NCBI GenBank assembly: GCA_030278955.1
Contig: JAOANR010000006.1
Coordinates: forward strand, 28,005,124 to 28,069,123
Direction of reading: 5' to 3'
Length of the DNA stretch: 64,000 nt
Origin: Hygrophila difformis
Lineage: Eukaryota; Streptophyta; Magnoliopsida; Lamiales; Acanthaceae
The notes under the pieces: model-generated
Seen by the model: only the letters and a program-made list of their open reading frames with translations
The model's database searches: none
What the model was told of the DNA's origin: nothing
Position numbers and translations under genes: made by a program
Shown: in pieces, positions 22,782 through 34,769 of the stretch
How positions within the stretch are numbered: the stretch's first letter is position 1
How the letters are laid out: each line of letters starts with the position of its first letter

Positions 22782-23044
22782 TTATTTAATACCACATTTT
22801 TTCTTGTACAGCTTCAATTTCTTTTCTTCATCACTCAATTTTTCTTCTTCCATTGTTCTCATGGTCTCTAGCTTATTCTTCCGACACAATAAACCTGGTA
22901 TATTCTCTTTCCCCTTGAGTAGATGTCATTATCTTTCCCAGCAAAAAACCTACAATGACGCTCTCGACTTCCATAGAAACCTCGGCCAGGATTACCATCT
23001 TTTAATGGTGTCTCATCCTTCGCCACCCTCCCACAAAAGTGTAC
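22782..23044 (-). pseudogene. GRF-type zinc-finger protein remnant
   Basis: On the minus strand from 23044: FCGRVAKDETPLKDGNPGRG, then FYGSRERHCRFFAGKDND. This follows the GRF finger pattern (C.C, NPGR.F, C...C.FF.W.D), but one Cys of the first pair, the Cys after FYG and the Trp are changed. After a frame change near 22920 comes a charged coiled-coil-like tail, LCRKNKLETMRTMEEEKLSD, ending at TAA near 22784. Small plant proteins with a GRF finger plus coiled coil are common and often repeat-associated. With altered ligands and a shifted frame it is probably a pseudogene. Confidence 0.5.
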
Positions 23045-23393
23045 ACAGTACCATCATTCATCCCTTAATTCATAGTACATAATATATTAAAAAAAAGGGA
23101 AAAAGAAAAAAAAAACTCGGATAAAAAAGACAATCATGTTATGCAACAAACCAAAGCTAATAACATATCAAACGGTCACAAGGATGAATCTCTACACATA
23201 ATACAAACACCAATCCGAAAATTGTGGATGTATGACCCTGTACAAGAGTCTCTCATGATATGCTTAGCATGATGCTTGGAGAGATGAATATTCCATGGGA
23301 ACCGTGCAGAGGTCCAGACGACTATGATAGTATAGATAGCAATAAAGGCAAAAACATGTTTAAGTGAAAAAAAGTAAAGAATTTGTGTCAATC
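23045..23393. other. Spacer before the Tat element
   Basis: AT-rich, with a run of A-rich sequence at 23088-23116. No gene or repeat unit recognised. Confidence 0.5.
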
Positions 23394-24074
23394 TGTTGTG
23401 ACCACCCAAGTAATGGGCCGTGACAGGGCGACTGGGCCGGACTAACTAGGCCAGAAAAGGCCATGCGAGTATGGCCATGGGCAAATTGGGCCGAGAATTA
23501 GTGATCGTGCCAGACGATTGGGACAAATGGGAGTCCAACAAGAGAAGGAAAGAAAAGAAGTGCTTAGAGGAATAAAAGCTCAAAGGATACAGCAATCGGC
23601 CGAAAAGGACCAAGGATAGCCGAAAGAGGGAAGCAGAATCGGCTCATCGGATCGACCGGGGAGAGGTTACCAGAGCTCTGGCTATAAATAGGGGATGCCA
23701 TGCTCAGAATCAAGAGAGACCAATCCACCCCAAAATTCCTTTATGCAATTTAATTCTTTGTATCTTTACTGCTTTCTTTACAGCTTTCTTTACAGGTTTC
23801 CCTAGATTTTAGCCTAGTTGTTAGCGGTTACTTTTTCCAAGTCCACAGTTGTGTTTTAACAACTGGTAGTTTGGTACCCGATTTTGGTTAATCAGCCGTT
23901 GTTTCTTAACAACTGGTAGATTTTCCTTTGTATTTGATTTTGCTAATGCAATTCTAGAGGAATTCAGTCAAGTTTGGGCGCACTCTTATATTCTCGGACC
24001 TGTAATCGATTTGATCCTTTTCCGATAGCCTCCCTTGAGGAGAAAAAGGCCATTGGCTCAACCGAAGCCAAACA
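23394..24074 (+). repeat. Tat 5' LTR (681 bases, inferred ends)
   Basis: The start TGTTGTGACC and end GCCAAACA give the usual inverted TGTT/AACA ends and abut the primer region. A TATA box lies inside. The partner LTR is outside the window, so the ends cannot be confirmed by comparison. Confidence 0.65.
23682..23690 (+). promoter_or_regulatory. TATA box of the Tat LTR
   Basis: CTATAAATA in an otherwise GC-richer stretch 290 bases into the LTR; transcription would start near 23715. Confidence 0.7.
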
Positions 24075-24075
24075 G

Positions 24076-24093
24076 TGGCACGCTCAATGGGAC
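24076..24093 (+). other. Candidate Tat primer-binding site
   Basis: TGGCACGCTCAATGGGAC begins with TGG, one base after the LTR end, as expected for pairing with a tRNA CCA end. I cannot name the tRNA. It nearly touches the gag start. Confidence 0.5.
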
Positions 24094-24098
24094 TAACA

Positions 24099-25642
24099 AT
24101 GGCAGTTGATCCACATGCAACTCCGGCAGTCAGTACGGTGGCAAGGAATTATTTGCCACCGATTCAGGAAGAGCGCTCAGCAGAACCAGGCGAATTCCCT
24201 CCAAAATTCCCCGGACCATCCAATTTCAACACTCAGGAGTTTTTGCATGATGATCTAACCCCACAGTTTCGCGATCACGTACAATTTATGGTAGAAGCGG
24301 CGGTTACTAATTCGGTTCGGCAGATAGAAGGAAACATATTGGCGGCGATACCAGCAATGTTCAGAGCTGAATTAGCAAGGAATATGTATCCGATTGGAAC
24401 GCAGAATGCACAAGTGGCGCAAAATCCACCGCCTGTGGCACCAAGTATGCATAACTACCAACAGCAGGCCTACCGGCCGCTTGGAGGGCAAGGATTTGCT
24501 CCTCCACAATAACCAAGGCAGGAGCAGCATTACCAGCCGCAACCGCCTGCGCCGATGGTGCAACTGCAATATCCACCAGCGCAACAGAAACCGCCACAGT
24601 TGGTTGACAGAGAGCTCATCACCGAAATCATCCATATGCAATTCGGGAACCTCATCGGCCAGGAAAATCGGCCGATGTACAGGAAACCATATCCTGATTA
24701 CATAGAAGAGCAATATCCATTGCCCAGAGGAGTGAAGGTTCCTGATTTCAATATGTTTTCAGGAGAAGTCGGCCGATCAATTATCGAGCATATCGGCCGA
24801 TTCACGGCTCAATGCACCAGGATAGTGCATAATGATTTCCATAAGCTGATTTTGCTCTGCTTATCACTTATTGGTCCAGCATTTGAATGGTATATTAATC
24901 TACCACCAGGATTAGTTAATACTTGGGCCGAAATGGAACGGTTATTCCATGACCGATTCTACAACACCAGCCCCGAGGTATCAGTGGTAGATTCGACATC
25001 TACTAACCAGAAGGCTGGAGAGACAGTTAGTGAGTTTTTAGAGATATTCTATGCTATTAAAGCTCAAATGAAGACGATGCTTCCGGAGCATGTGTATATT
25101 CAAATTTTGAAGCAAAACTTGAAGTTCGCCATCAAGGACAGATTGATGGTTACAAGACCGAGGACTGTGGCCGAATTAACGGCCGAAGCTATAAGGATGG
25201 AGACGCATTTGGCGGAACAAGCGGCTTTCAAGTCAAGCCGCAGTCAAATGGAAGGTCACAACCTATCCAGTCGGCTGCATCTTTTGCAGAATCATTGGAT
25301 AGGTGTGAAGTTGGAGAAGAATTCAACATGGACGATATCCCTGCCTTAGCCGAAGTGGCAAGGGCTGAGTTGGTAATTAAAAAGCCGATGACTTGTCCAG
25401 CTCTTCGGCCAGTAAGAGGCAAGGAGAAGGAGGGAGAAGTTAGAGATGAATCTCAGAGGTTCTATTCTTTTGATCTTTCTCAAATGGATGAGATTTTTGA
25501 CTATTGCCTGAAAAATGGATTATTTGAGTTCAAAGGGAATCATCCACAGCCGACTAAAGAACAGATGGAGGCTGGATGGTGTAGATTTTTCATGCATCGG
25601 CCACTCATTCTACAACAGTCTGTGGACATTTTAGAAAGATGA
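24099..25642 (+). pseudogene. Tat gag
   Basis: I take ATG 24099 as start (MAVDPHATPAV); an in-frame ATG at 24087 would lie inside the primer site. A Gln/Pro-rich region is stopped by TAA at 24510-24512, then the same frame continues. The capsid-like domain is at about 24725-25200: VKVPDFNMFSGEVG, LILLCLSLIGPAFEWYINLP, WAEMERLFHDRFY and VSEFLEIFYAIKAQM. A frameshift near 25245-25295 moves reading to the frame of EEFNMDDIPALAEVARAEL, ending with QSVDILER at 25642. One nonsense change and one shift at least. Confidence 0.85.
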
Positions 25643-27362
25643 TCCAGAAGCATGTTGATGATGGGAAGCTGAAATTCTCAGACAGATTAATGGCGATAGA
25701 TCAAAATCCGTTTCCTGTTGCGAACATGGTGATGGTGCACCCTGATGAAAAAATGTCTGTTCATGATCGTCTAGGGGACCAACCATCGTCCAGCAAAAGT
25801 TCTGTGCATGATCGGCTGGGAATTCAGCCCTTGGTTCAGAAGAAGGCAGGAGTGTGGAGACGATTAGGTTCTCCACAAAAGGGAAAAGAGAAGGTCTCCG
25901 ATGTTTTTGACCGATTGGGAGATTATGAAGTTAAAGAATGGATCAATCGATCGGATGGACATCAGAAGCCGGAACCTAAGGATGAAAGGGAGAAGCCAAC
26001 ATTGAAGATCATTACCAATGGTTGGGATTCGGAGATGAAATTAACGGCCGACAAAAGGAATGGGAAGACTGTAATTCAGATTACAGTACCTGAAGAAGCT
26101 GTCTCTCCGGAAATGAAGAAATTCAGAAGACCACCGGCCAATACTCAGGTGGGCCAGTGGGTCCAAAACTCCCCAGAACGGAGGCATACCGGCCATGGCC
26201 GGTTTGAGGCCTCAGCCTGGAGGGCAAGAGACGAAAATGTTCCAAAGGGGAAGGGATCGTATCGTACCTACAAACAAAGAATGCAGTGGCTGAGAGCAGC
26301 CATGGCATATGAAGAAGAGTACGAAATGATGCATATGGAAGAAGACTTCCCGGACGACTGTTCTTCGTCTGAAGGAAGGATTCTGAGTAAGGTATTTTCG
26401 GCTCGAATCAAGTCAGCTGAAAATACAAGGGAGAAAAATCATGAGCCGAAAGGCGATCAAAATCGGATGAAGAACAAAGCCGAATTTCGGCCGAAGGAAA
26501 AGGAGATTAAGGCCAATAATGATGGCGCGCAGCTGAAAGAAGAATGGAAGCCTAGACCAGTACAAATTAGAGAATGGAAACCAAAGTCTTCCATTGTAAA
26601 TGAGACTCTGTCAGTGGGACAAGTCAAGTTCGACTTTGGGTCAAGTGCAAACATGGTGGGCACAACCACAGCAAGTTATGAAGAATATTGGTCCGTTACT
26701 GAGCCAGCTGTGGTATTTTGTCAAAAGGAAAGAGAATATTTCAACGAGGAAGAGCCCATTGTGGACTTCTGTTTTGACAAACTGGAAACACTTCGGTCTG
26801 AGGCCGAAGGTGAGAAGATAATGGAAGAAGGATATAAAGCCTTCATCCCAGAAGCCCAGCCTTGCACGATTTTACCTCCGACTGTAAAGGTGTCTCAGCA
26901 TGTGAGACCTCTTTATGTTAAAGGTTGGGTGAACGGAAGGCCACTGAGGAGAATGTTTATTGATGGTGGAGCAACCGTCAACATTATGCCATTGTCCACG
27001 TTAACCAAAATTGGCCGATCGAGGGAAGACTTGTTACCACAAGGATGAAGGTACTAAGTTTCGTGGGGGCACAAACCGCGGCTGAAGGATGCATTTTAGT
27101 AGACATTACAGTCGGATCAATTTCAATTCCGACTATGTTTTTTATGGTGGATGCTGAGGTTCCGTATGCGGCCTTATTAGACCGGTGTTGGATTCATTCG
27201 TCAAGGTGCTTGCCATCAACCCTTCATCAGAAGATGTGGTTTTGGAAGAATGATGGCACGGTGGAGGAAGTAGATAGGGATCAACCTCCATTTCCAGTCA
27301 GTTCAGCCGGACAAATTGATGCAGTTCTGTTGAAGAACCCATACAACCGTTTCTCGCGGTAG
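25643..27362 (+). pseudogene. Tat gag C-terminal region and protease
   Basis: Open from 25639 to 27048 in a third frame. The N-terminal half has a repeated VHDRLG motif (three related copies: SVHDRLGDQ, SVHDRLGIQ, VFDRLGDYE) of unknown role, then a basic/acidic linker. The protease begins near 26910 with VKGWVNGRPLRRMFIDGGAT, where DGGA replaces the usual D(S/T)GA, as in other Tat elements. A shift at about 27045 is followed by the protease C-terminal half: EVPYAALLDRCWIHS and SSLHQ-like STLHQKMWFW. Another shift near 27340 leads into RT. Confidence 0.82.
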
Positions 27363-28820
27363 TAGGGAAGCGATATCCAGAGGTGGTGGAATTTGACTGG
27401 ACGGACTTGGGATTCGAAGTCAGATACCCGGCCGACTTACGGTCGGACACAGAAGAAAAGTAAATAATGGACGAAAGAATCAAGAAGACAATCGAGTTCG
27501 AATCGGCCGAACTCGAATCTACAAAGGAGAAGACAAGGTGGAGTGAACTCATGGACGCTATCCCTAAGCGGATGCCCGATTTCAAAGTGCAAGATCCTCT
27601 AAAGATGGTTAATGTTGGCACAGACGAGCGTCCAAAGGAGATCCCAGTCAGTGCAAATCTGGATCAACACACGACCAGCCGATTCAGAGAAGTTTTAATT
27701 GAGTTCAAAGATTATTTTGCATGGGATTACACAGAAATTCCTCGATTGGAAAGATCAATTGTGGAACACAGACTATCAATCAAGGAAGGATTCATGCCGC
27801 ACAAGCAGCCGGCCAGGAGGGCAGCGCCCGAAATAGTTCCAAAAATAAAAGAAGAGATAGAAAAATTGTTAGCTGCCAGATTTGTTAGGCCAGGTAAGTA
27901 TGTTGAGTGGCTGTCGAATATTGTACCTGTTATAAAGAAGAATGGAAAATTGAGAGTTTGCATTGATTTCAGAAATCTCAATATAGCCACTCCCAAAAAT
28001 GAGTACACGATGCCTATTGTTGATTTACTAATTGATTCGGCCGCAAAGCAGGGAATGCTATCTTTTATGGATGGATATTCAGGATACAACCAGATCTTTA
28101 TGGCCGTAGAAGATGTACATAAGACTGCATTCAGATGCCCCGGAGCTATTGGGATATACGAATGGGTAGTAATGCCATTCGGCTTGAAGAATACAAGAGC
28201 TACATACCAAAGGGCCATGAACTATGTTTTTCATAATAGGCGACTATGTGGAAGTATACATCGATGACGTCATGGTCCGATCTAAAGATATAGAAAGCCA
28301 ATTGGCCGATCTGTGAAGGGTATTCGCAAGGATGAGACTGCATGGGGTTAAGATGAATCCAGCCAAGTGTGCTTTTGGGGTACAGGCAGGCAATTTCCTG
28401 GGGTTCTTGGTGCATAACAAGGGCATAGAAATTGATGCAAACAAAACAAAGACTATCCAGGAAGCTAGACCTCTGCATGATAGGAAAAGTCTGCAGAAAT
28501 TCTTAGGCCAAATCGGTTTTTTAAGGAGATTCTTGGCAAATGTAGATGGGAAGGGCAAACCATTAACCGATCTGCTAAGATTAAAGAAAGAGGAGGAGTT
28601 CAAATGGGGAGCCGATCAACAAAGAGCCTTTGAACAATTGAAAAAGGCTCTAATCAACCCACCAGTATTAGTCCCTCCTGTCCTTGGCCGACCGTTGAAG
28701 CTATATATAGCCGCGACTGAAGAGTCTATAGGAGCATTATTAGATCAAGAAGATGAGGAAGGAAGAGATCGGGCGATTTACTACTTGAGCAAAATAAATT
28801 CTTAAAGATGCAGAAGTTAG
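27363..28820 (+). pseudogene. Tat reverse transcriptase
   Basis: RNA-directed DNA polymerase. Visible blocks: FKDYFAWDYTEIPRL, VEHRLSIKEGFMPHKQ, EWLSNIVPVIKKNGKLRVCI, DFRNLNIATPKNEYTMP, MDGYSGYNQI and MPFGLKNTRATYQRAMN. A frameshift near 28238 precedes the active site, which in the shifted frame reads VYIDDVMVRSK (YIDD). A TGA at 28315-28317 follows, then reading resumes at 28332 with NPAKCAFGV, GFLVHNKGIEID and the thumb FLGQIGFLRRFLANVDGK. An upstream TAA at 27464-27466 also interrupts the frame. Confidence 0.9.
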
Positions 28821-29130
28821 GTATTCGCCGATTCATAAATTGTGCTTGAGTCTTTATCATGCATGCCAAAAGCTGGAATACTACATTCAGCCAAGGCAGG
28901 TAATAGTGGTAGCTTCGGTTGATATAGTCAAGATCATGATAAACGATCCGAAGAATGGCTAAGTGGGCCATGAAGTTAAATACGTACGATCTGAAGTATC
29001 AACCTCTAAAGGCTATGAAAAGACAAATAGTTGCCAATTTTCTGGCCGATCATCCGATATCACCAATATCCCAGGATATTGAAGAACAATTTCGGCCGAA
29101 AGCAATAGACGAAATCGGAATAGTATACCT
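28680..29130 (+). pseudogene. Tat RNase H (first)
   Basis: The normal gypsy RNase H: LKLYIAATEESIGALL and GRDRAIYYLSK, then after a frameshift at about 28800 SLYHACQKLEYYIQP. Another change near 28955 leads to WAMKLNTYDLKYQPLKAMKR, a typical RNase H end followed by ANFLADHP. In this type of domain catalytic acids are often degenerate; here YIAATEE replaces the usual Y.D.S, so activity is doubtful. Confidence 0.8.
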
Positions 29131-29763
29131 GCACCCATGGACGATGATGTTCGATGGTTCCAAAGCTGCTTCAGGGGTTGGAGCAGGGTTCACGCTACAT
29201 ACACCGGAGGGCACGGTATACAAATACTATGTGTAATTGCCTAATTCTTATACAAATAACCAGGCGGAGTACAAGGCATTAATCTCGGGATTGCGACAGT
29301 TGATAGACGAAGGAGTCAAAGCTATAGTGATCAAGGGAGAATCTCAAGTGGTTATTCAACAACTGTTGGGAGATTTTTCCGTTAAGAGCTCACAGCTAAT
29401 CAGATTATATGAAGAGGCAATTGGTCTGTTAGAAGGATTTGATGAAGTATACATTGAGTACATCCCAAGGAAAGATAATGAGTTGGCTAATGAGTTAGCT
29501 CAGCATGCAGCGAGGTATCGGCTGATGCCGATAGCAGGAAATATAGATATACGTTTGGCAGAAACTGAGAAGGCCGAATGGATCAAAGAGATAGCGCGAG
29601 TTTTAGAAAATCCAGCCGACGCCAATCCAGCCGAAAAGCGGAAGGCTATTGATTATTTAATAGTAGGAGGGTTACTCTTTAAGCGAGCCATTGATGGGAT
29701 ATTATTCCGATGCATAGGAGAAGAGGATGCTAAAAGAGTAATGGCAGAAGTTCACGAAGAAAT
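29131..29763 (+). pseudogene. Tat second, archaeal-type RNase H
   Basis: An extra RNase H downstream of the first is the marker of Tat elements. Blocks seen: WTMMFDGSKAASGVGAGF (first Asp present), a TAA at 29234-29236, then NNQAEYKALISGLRQL (Glu present), IKGESQVVIQQL and VYIEYIPRKDNELANELAQ. At the third and fourth catalytic positions, where GDS and AD.LA are usual, this copy has GES and ANELA, so the active site looks altered as well as stopped. It ends in VHEEIC, already the linker to integrase, cut by the chromovirus insertion. Confidence 0.85.
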
Positions 29764-29768
29764 CTGTG

Positions 29769-30295
29769 CGTAATACCCGAGAATTTTCCAACATAAAATA
29801 AATACAATAAATAAATAAATACAACAAATAAAATAAATAAAGATAAGGAAATGAGAAATGAAATTTAACTTAAAAAGGAATGAAAGGAATTTAATTAAAT
29901 AAAAAGAATTAAATAAAGGTAAATAAATTGTTACACATGTACCCGACACCAATGGGCTCAAAAACTCGAGCCCAAACATAAATTTAGAACCCAGGGAAAT
30001 GACGACACGGAATATGAACCCGAAGATGTCCCGGAAATCGGAATCCGGGAGCATAGAGGGATAGAAGTACGAAAGAGAGGAGGAAAGGCACGACGGATTG
30101 CACGACCCGCCCGGACCGAAGTCCAGGCGAGGCCGCGTGGTGGAAGGGGAATCGGCGCGCCACGACCGCGCCACACGACATATTCGCCGGTTGCGAGATT
30201 CACTCGCCTGAATCCGGATTTTCCAACTTCGGTTGAACACCTTTCGGCTCAAGACTCCCCAAGGCCGACCTTGGAAGTCCCTAGGTCGTGCCTAT
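29769..30295 (+). repeat. Chromovirus 5' LTR, first segment
   Basis: Matches the start of the 3' LTR at 53461. It begins CGTAATACCCG where the 3' LTR has TGTAATACCCG, so the terminal TG has mutated. It breaks off after CCTAT at 30291-30295, the duplicated target of the LARD-like element. Confidence 0.95.
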
Positions 30296-30865
30296 TGAAA
30301 CTTTTGACAAATTTCATCAACACGAGTATTTTTTTAATAAAATATCCCAGGTTAAATTTATTAAAAGAAAAGAGTTATGATTCACGGGAGGGGTTTAAGG
30401 ATATATTTCGCTTTTTATTACTCATGAGGGGAAACTTTGAGTTCAAACGGCGTTATGGACCTCCCCGGCATGAAATCTTTGACAATTTCGTGCCTTGAAG
30501 ATCCTTGCCATGAAACTTTTGACAAGTTCCCACTACATGAGTATTTTCTGAAAAATCATAATCCTGGTTTTCGATTTTTATTTAATGAAACCAATTTATG
30601 ATGGCGGAATTGGGGTTAGGGATATATTTATAGGTTGTCACGTTTTTATTTACTCGTGTTAAGAAACTGTGCCCCCGAAAGCGCACGGAGTCAAAAATTG
30701 CAGTATTTATAGTAAGTACCGGATCGTTCACTGGAGGATGTGCGATGGAAGCAGGGCCCACGTCATTTACTAAGATTTTCCACTCGGTTACTCGATTCAA
30801 GTTTGTGTTTGATTAAAATCTACTTGACATAATTTAAACTAAGCTATGAACGCAATTAAAATAAA

Positions 30866-30960
30866 GCAGATAAAATTATTCTAGAAAGCGAATTAAATTT
30901 AATCTAAGAAAGCAACAAAATTATTCTAAGAAAGCGGTTAAATTAATCTAAGAAAGCAGA
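30866..30960. repeat. Degenerate AAGAAAGC tandem repeat
   Basis: Five units of about 20-30 bases containing (A/T)CTA(A)GAAAGC followed by AT-rich sequence. The matching tract is at 39413-39512 in the other LTR, and a related GGTAAAGAAAGC tract is at 31381-31410 and 39928-39972, where copy number differs between LTRs. Confidence 0.7.
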
Positions 30961-33016
30961 TTTAAAATGAGACAGAAGGGACAGGAAGAAAATAAAAATT
31001 GGACAAGATTCAGATGAAACACAGTTAAACTTCCATTTTGATACACAGATCTTTGTTTGGGATAATTCGTCAATTAGCTAATTCTCATGCTCTCTATACC
31101 ATGTTCCCTTTAACAGACAGGTACTTACAGTAAGAGTTTACATGCTCTTAAGGCAACAAATTCTAAGATACCACAGACTCACAACTGCTCCCGTCAGAGC
31201 GTGTCATTTATCTGTGGTGGACAAGCAACACCTGACAAATCATTTATTGAAGTGTCAAGTACTGCTATCATTCCCCCACGTCAAACCCAAGGATTCTAAT
31301 CAAGCCATGAACTATCCCTTAACTCTCAGTCCTAGTAGCAGTTACGCAACTCTCAATGCAACCGAGTGACCTCTGAAGAAAGCAGTTAAAAGAAAGCGGT
31401 AAAGAAAGCATTTAAAATCCTATCACTCGGAGGTTTTTGAAAGTCTGACCCTGGTAGTAAAAGAAAGCCCCCAGTCAGAATGACTGGGTGTGGATCAAGA
31501 ATTCCCTATTCTCGGTGAACCACTCGCAGCGTTCACTTCCCGTCAGGTGGTTATGAGATACAAACTAATGAAACAAACTAATAGATTAGTTCGTTCCGGA
31601 TGCACTCACTCAGGACTCAAAAATAGGCATTGGCAGAAGAGGATAGCAGTTGAAAGGAACTCAACCCTATCTTAGAAAATAACCAAGGCCTATGTATTGT
31701 TCCTCTAGAATTATCTATCACACCGTATTTGAATCCAAGTGGACCCCATTTCAGTGTGATATTTAATACCAGATTTCCAACACACAGCAATTTTGGAAAA
31801 TAATTGATATTTGAAAATCATTCCCTAAACAGGTACTAGACTCTAAATAAGAACATAGACCCTTTCAGTCTAGGTGAGACCTAATCGCTGACTCTGCTTC
31901 TAATTTCCCAAAATCAACCCCCAGTCGGATATGAGTTAGTCATAACTGTGGAATTTATCCCTTACTCGGATCCGGATTTTATAAATGAATTTTTCTTGGA
32001 AATTTATCATGAGACATCTGGTTTAAAATCACGACTTCTATGTCCAAGGGAAGGATCCCAAAATAATTAGACCACAATATTTACATAATAATATCATGCA
32101 TAATTTTATAGAGAAGTGTAAAATTAAGTAACCCAAAATATAAGTTGGGTTTAGACAGAAGCGAGACACAGAGATGAAATAGCCGGAGATGAGAAGAATT
32201 TATTTGGCTAAAAAGATGACTGAAATAACTGGGGTTATCCGGACTGCAAACATCTGCTATCCAGGTCCCAACTATTCCAGGTGGAACGGTTTTTAGACAG
32301 TGGAATGCCTTAAATGACAGTTGTCGCCGTCATCTTAGACTCCACTGTCTGTGAACTGGATAAAAACCCACATGTTCTATTACTACAATAATTATTAGAT
32401 AACATTGGCATATATCATCTAACATTACTACAGCTCTAGATTCGGGTTTGAAATTAAAATAAAGAAAAGAAAACTGTATCCGGATAGGAGTCAGCTGAGC
32501 AGCTATTATAATCCCGGATGGACGAACCGCCAAGGCTTCCACCGACCACTATCCGGACCATGCAAAATAACATCTAGTAATTAATATACAGACCACGAGC
32601 TAGTTTATCCGTGTGGGAATACCCGCCAACATTAGTCTGTTATATCTCTTACTAGCTGTTTCACACAACACGGGTAAAGACAAAATAAATAAAAGAAAAT
32701 ATTTTTGGGTCATCTTGTATGAGAGACATTGGTTTCTCATGGAAGGGTATGGAAATTATTCCATAATTACTCTTTATGGTCTAAATAATCACTCATTTCA
32801 TAATTAATTAATTAATCACAGTCCGGATTATATACTTAGATCATTAGAGTTTAATTTTGTAGAAGAATCTTTTAATGGACAATTGAACAAAGTTCTTTAT
32901 ATCAAAATAATCATTGGTTGAGATCATTAGATTTCAACCTCAAAATATTAATATAAAGGTTCAATTAATTAATAGGGTGAGATGGAGAATAAAAATTGGC
33001 AAAAAAGTGCCAAGCC

Positions 33017-33384
33017 TGTCGAGAAACAAGCCTGTCGAGAAACAGAAATTGTGTCGCGGACACGGTCTGCGACAGGAGGATCTCGACAGAGAGGTGGGAA
33101 ATAAGAGAAATTGAAATTTTGGAAATTAGGGTTGTTGTGTCGCTAAACAAAATCTGTGTCGCGGACCGTAGGTCCGCGACTGGCGAATAGCGACACAAGG
33201 TTTGAAAATTAACAAGGGCATAATTCCTGTCGCGGAATAAGAAGTGTGTCGCGGACCATGGGTCCGCGACAGGGGTTCCGCGACAGAGTCCTTCCAGAAT
33301 AAAATTACAAGTATTTGGGTCCTCTGTCGCTAATCAAGAAGTGTGTCGCGGACCGTGGGTCCGCGACAGGGGTTTAGCGACAGA
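33017..33384. repeat. GTCGCGGACC hairpin array, left LTR, cluster 1
   Basis: Convergent arms such as TGTCGCGGACC / GGTCCGCGACA with 3-5 base loops occur three times (33158, 33247, 33343), with related arms CTGTCGAGA, TGTCGCTAA / TTAGCGACA and TTCCGCGACAGAG. A further GTTGCAACCCGTGGGGTTACAAC-type palindrome follows at about 33477-33501. The right LTR has the corresponding array at 41577-41954. Confidence 0.88.
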
Positions 33385-34317
33385 GGAATTTTGAAAAATT
33401 TTATAAAAATTTGGCAGCATAACGCCTTAAATTGCATTGCATGGAAGTGCGTTGTGGGATCACAACGGGAAAATTACGTTGCAACCCGTGGGGTTACAAC
33501 GTGATGCAATACAACATAGGAGATGCAATTTTAAATAAATATGCACAAACACTTTAATACTATCACATAGTTAGATCTAATGCACTAGAAATAAAAATAA
33601 AGAAAATAAAATAATACCTAAACTAAAGACATGAGAAGATAGAAAGAAGGCAGCAGAACAGAATAACAAGAATAATGAAAAAAGCCTAATCTACAACTAA
33701 AGACAGAATAGAAAAATCAAGCCTAATACTAGTAGCAAAAATTAACTACTAACTATGCTAACAAATAAATAAAAATAAAAACTACACTGAATCTAACAAG
33801 GGATAATGATCAAGTGTTTATACATTTTATTAATTCTAAGAAGGCATTAAATCTAACTAAAACATATTAAAAATGGTCAAGTGACCAAAAATACAAAAAT
33901 AAAGCAATAAATATTATGGACATGATCCATAACAAATTTTTGGTGGAACATTTTCTTTATAACATCAAAAACCAAAATATGGTTTAATCACACCCATTAG
34001 TTGAATGTTTCAAACCAAAATACAAAAATGACAAACTGAAAATACAAATAAATAGAAAAAGTGGCTACACTATTAGAAAACCCATTTATTGCTTAAAACT
34101 AACTAACAAAAACTGAAAAATGAAAATTACATGGCCATGAAACCATTTATTATAAGGTTGCTTGGGAGCACAGTGGTGCCCCCAAGGAGAAGAGCAAAAA
34201 TAATCTAAAGACTAATGGGTGTGTAGCTACTGTTCACTGGGGTGGGAGGTTATATTTATAGAGTAGAAGAAAAAAAAGCCCTAGGCCCATTAGGCCCGTG
34301 TCACTAAGCAAAATGTT

Positions 34318-34769
34318 GTGTCGCGGAACAATTTGGCTAGGGACACAACACATAAAATTGCTTTTTGCTTCAGGATTCTGCGCAGGAGGGGACGGGAGCT
34401 TGAGTCCAGCAAGGTAAGACAGAATTTTCCTACCCAGCGGGACCTCAAGTCCTGGGAGCTTGCGCGTATTTTGGCATGTGAGAATTTGAAAAGAACATGT
34501 CACGTGACTTGCAGCTGCTTTTCTGTCTTGGTCGCGGTCCTGCTCAGTCGCGGTCGCGTTCCATTTGTCGCGGAACATTGTTCCGCGACAGAATGTTCCG
34601 CGACAGACTTTGTGTCTTGATGCTCCCAGTCTCTAACCATTTTCTGTCCAGGTCGCGGTGCACCCGGTCGCGGTCCATGGGTTAGCGACTGGGGTACCTC
34701 TCTCACAGTCCTTAAGCTATTTTCCAGTCGCGGAACACCTGGTCGCGGAACATGGCATCTCGACCGGGG
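34318..34769. repeat. GTCGCGGAAC hairpin array, left LTR, cluster 2
   Basis: Arms TGTCGCGGAACA / TGTTCCGCGACA (34566-34590), then another TGTTCCGCGACAG (34593), GGTCGCGGT repeated at 34529, 34547, 34651 and 34668, and GTCGCGGAACA at 34728 and 34741. It lies 50-500 bases upstream of the candidate TATA box in the minus-strand sense. The right LTR copy is at 42888-43339. Confidence 0.85.

Noticed and set aside
22753..23082. Plus-strand ORF of 109 codons
   Set aside because: The minus strand of the same region carries recognisable GRF-finger blocks; the plus frame is its shadow.
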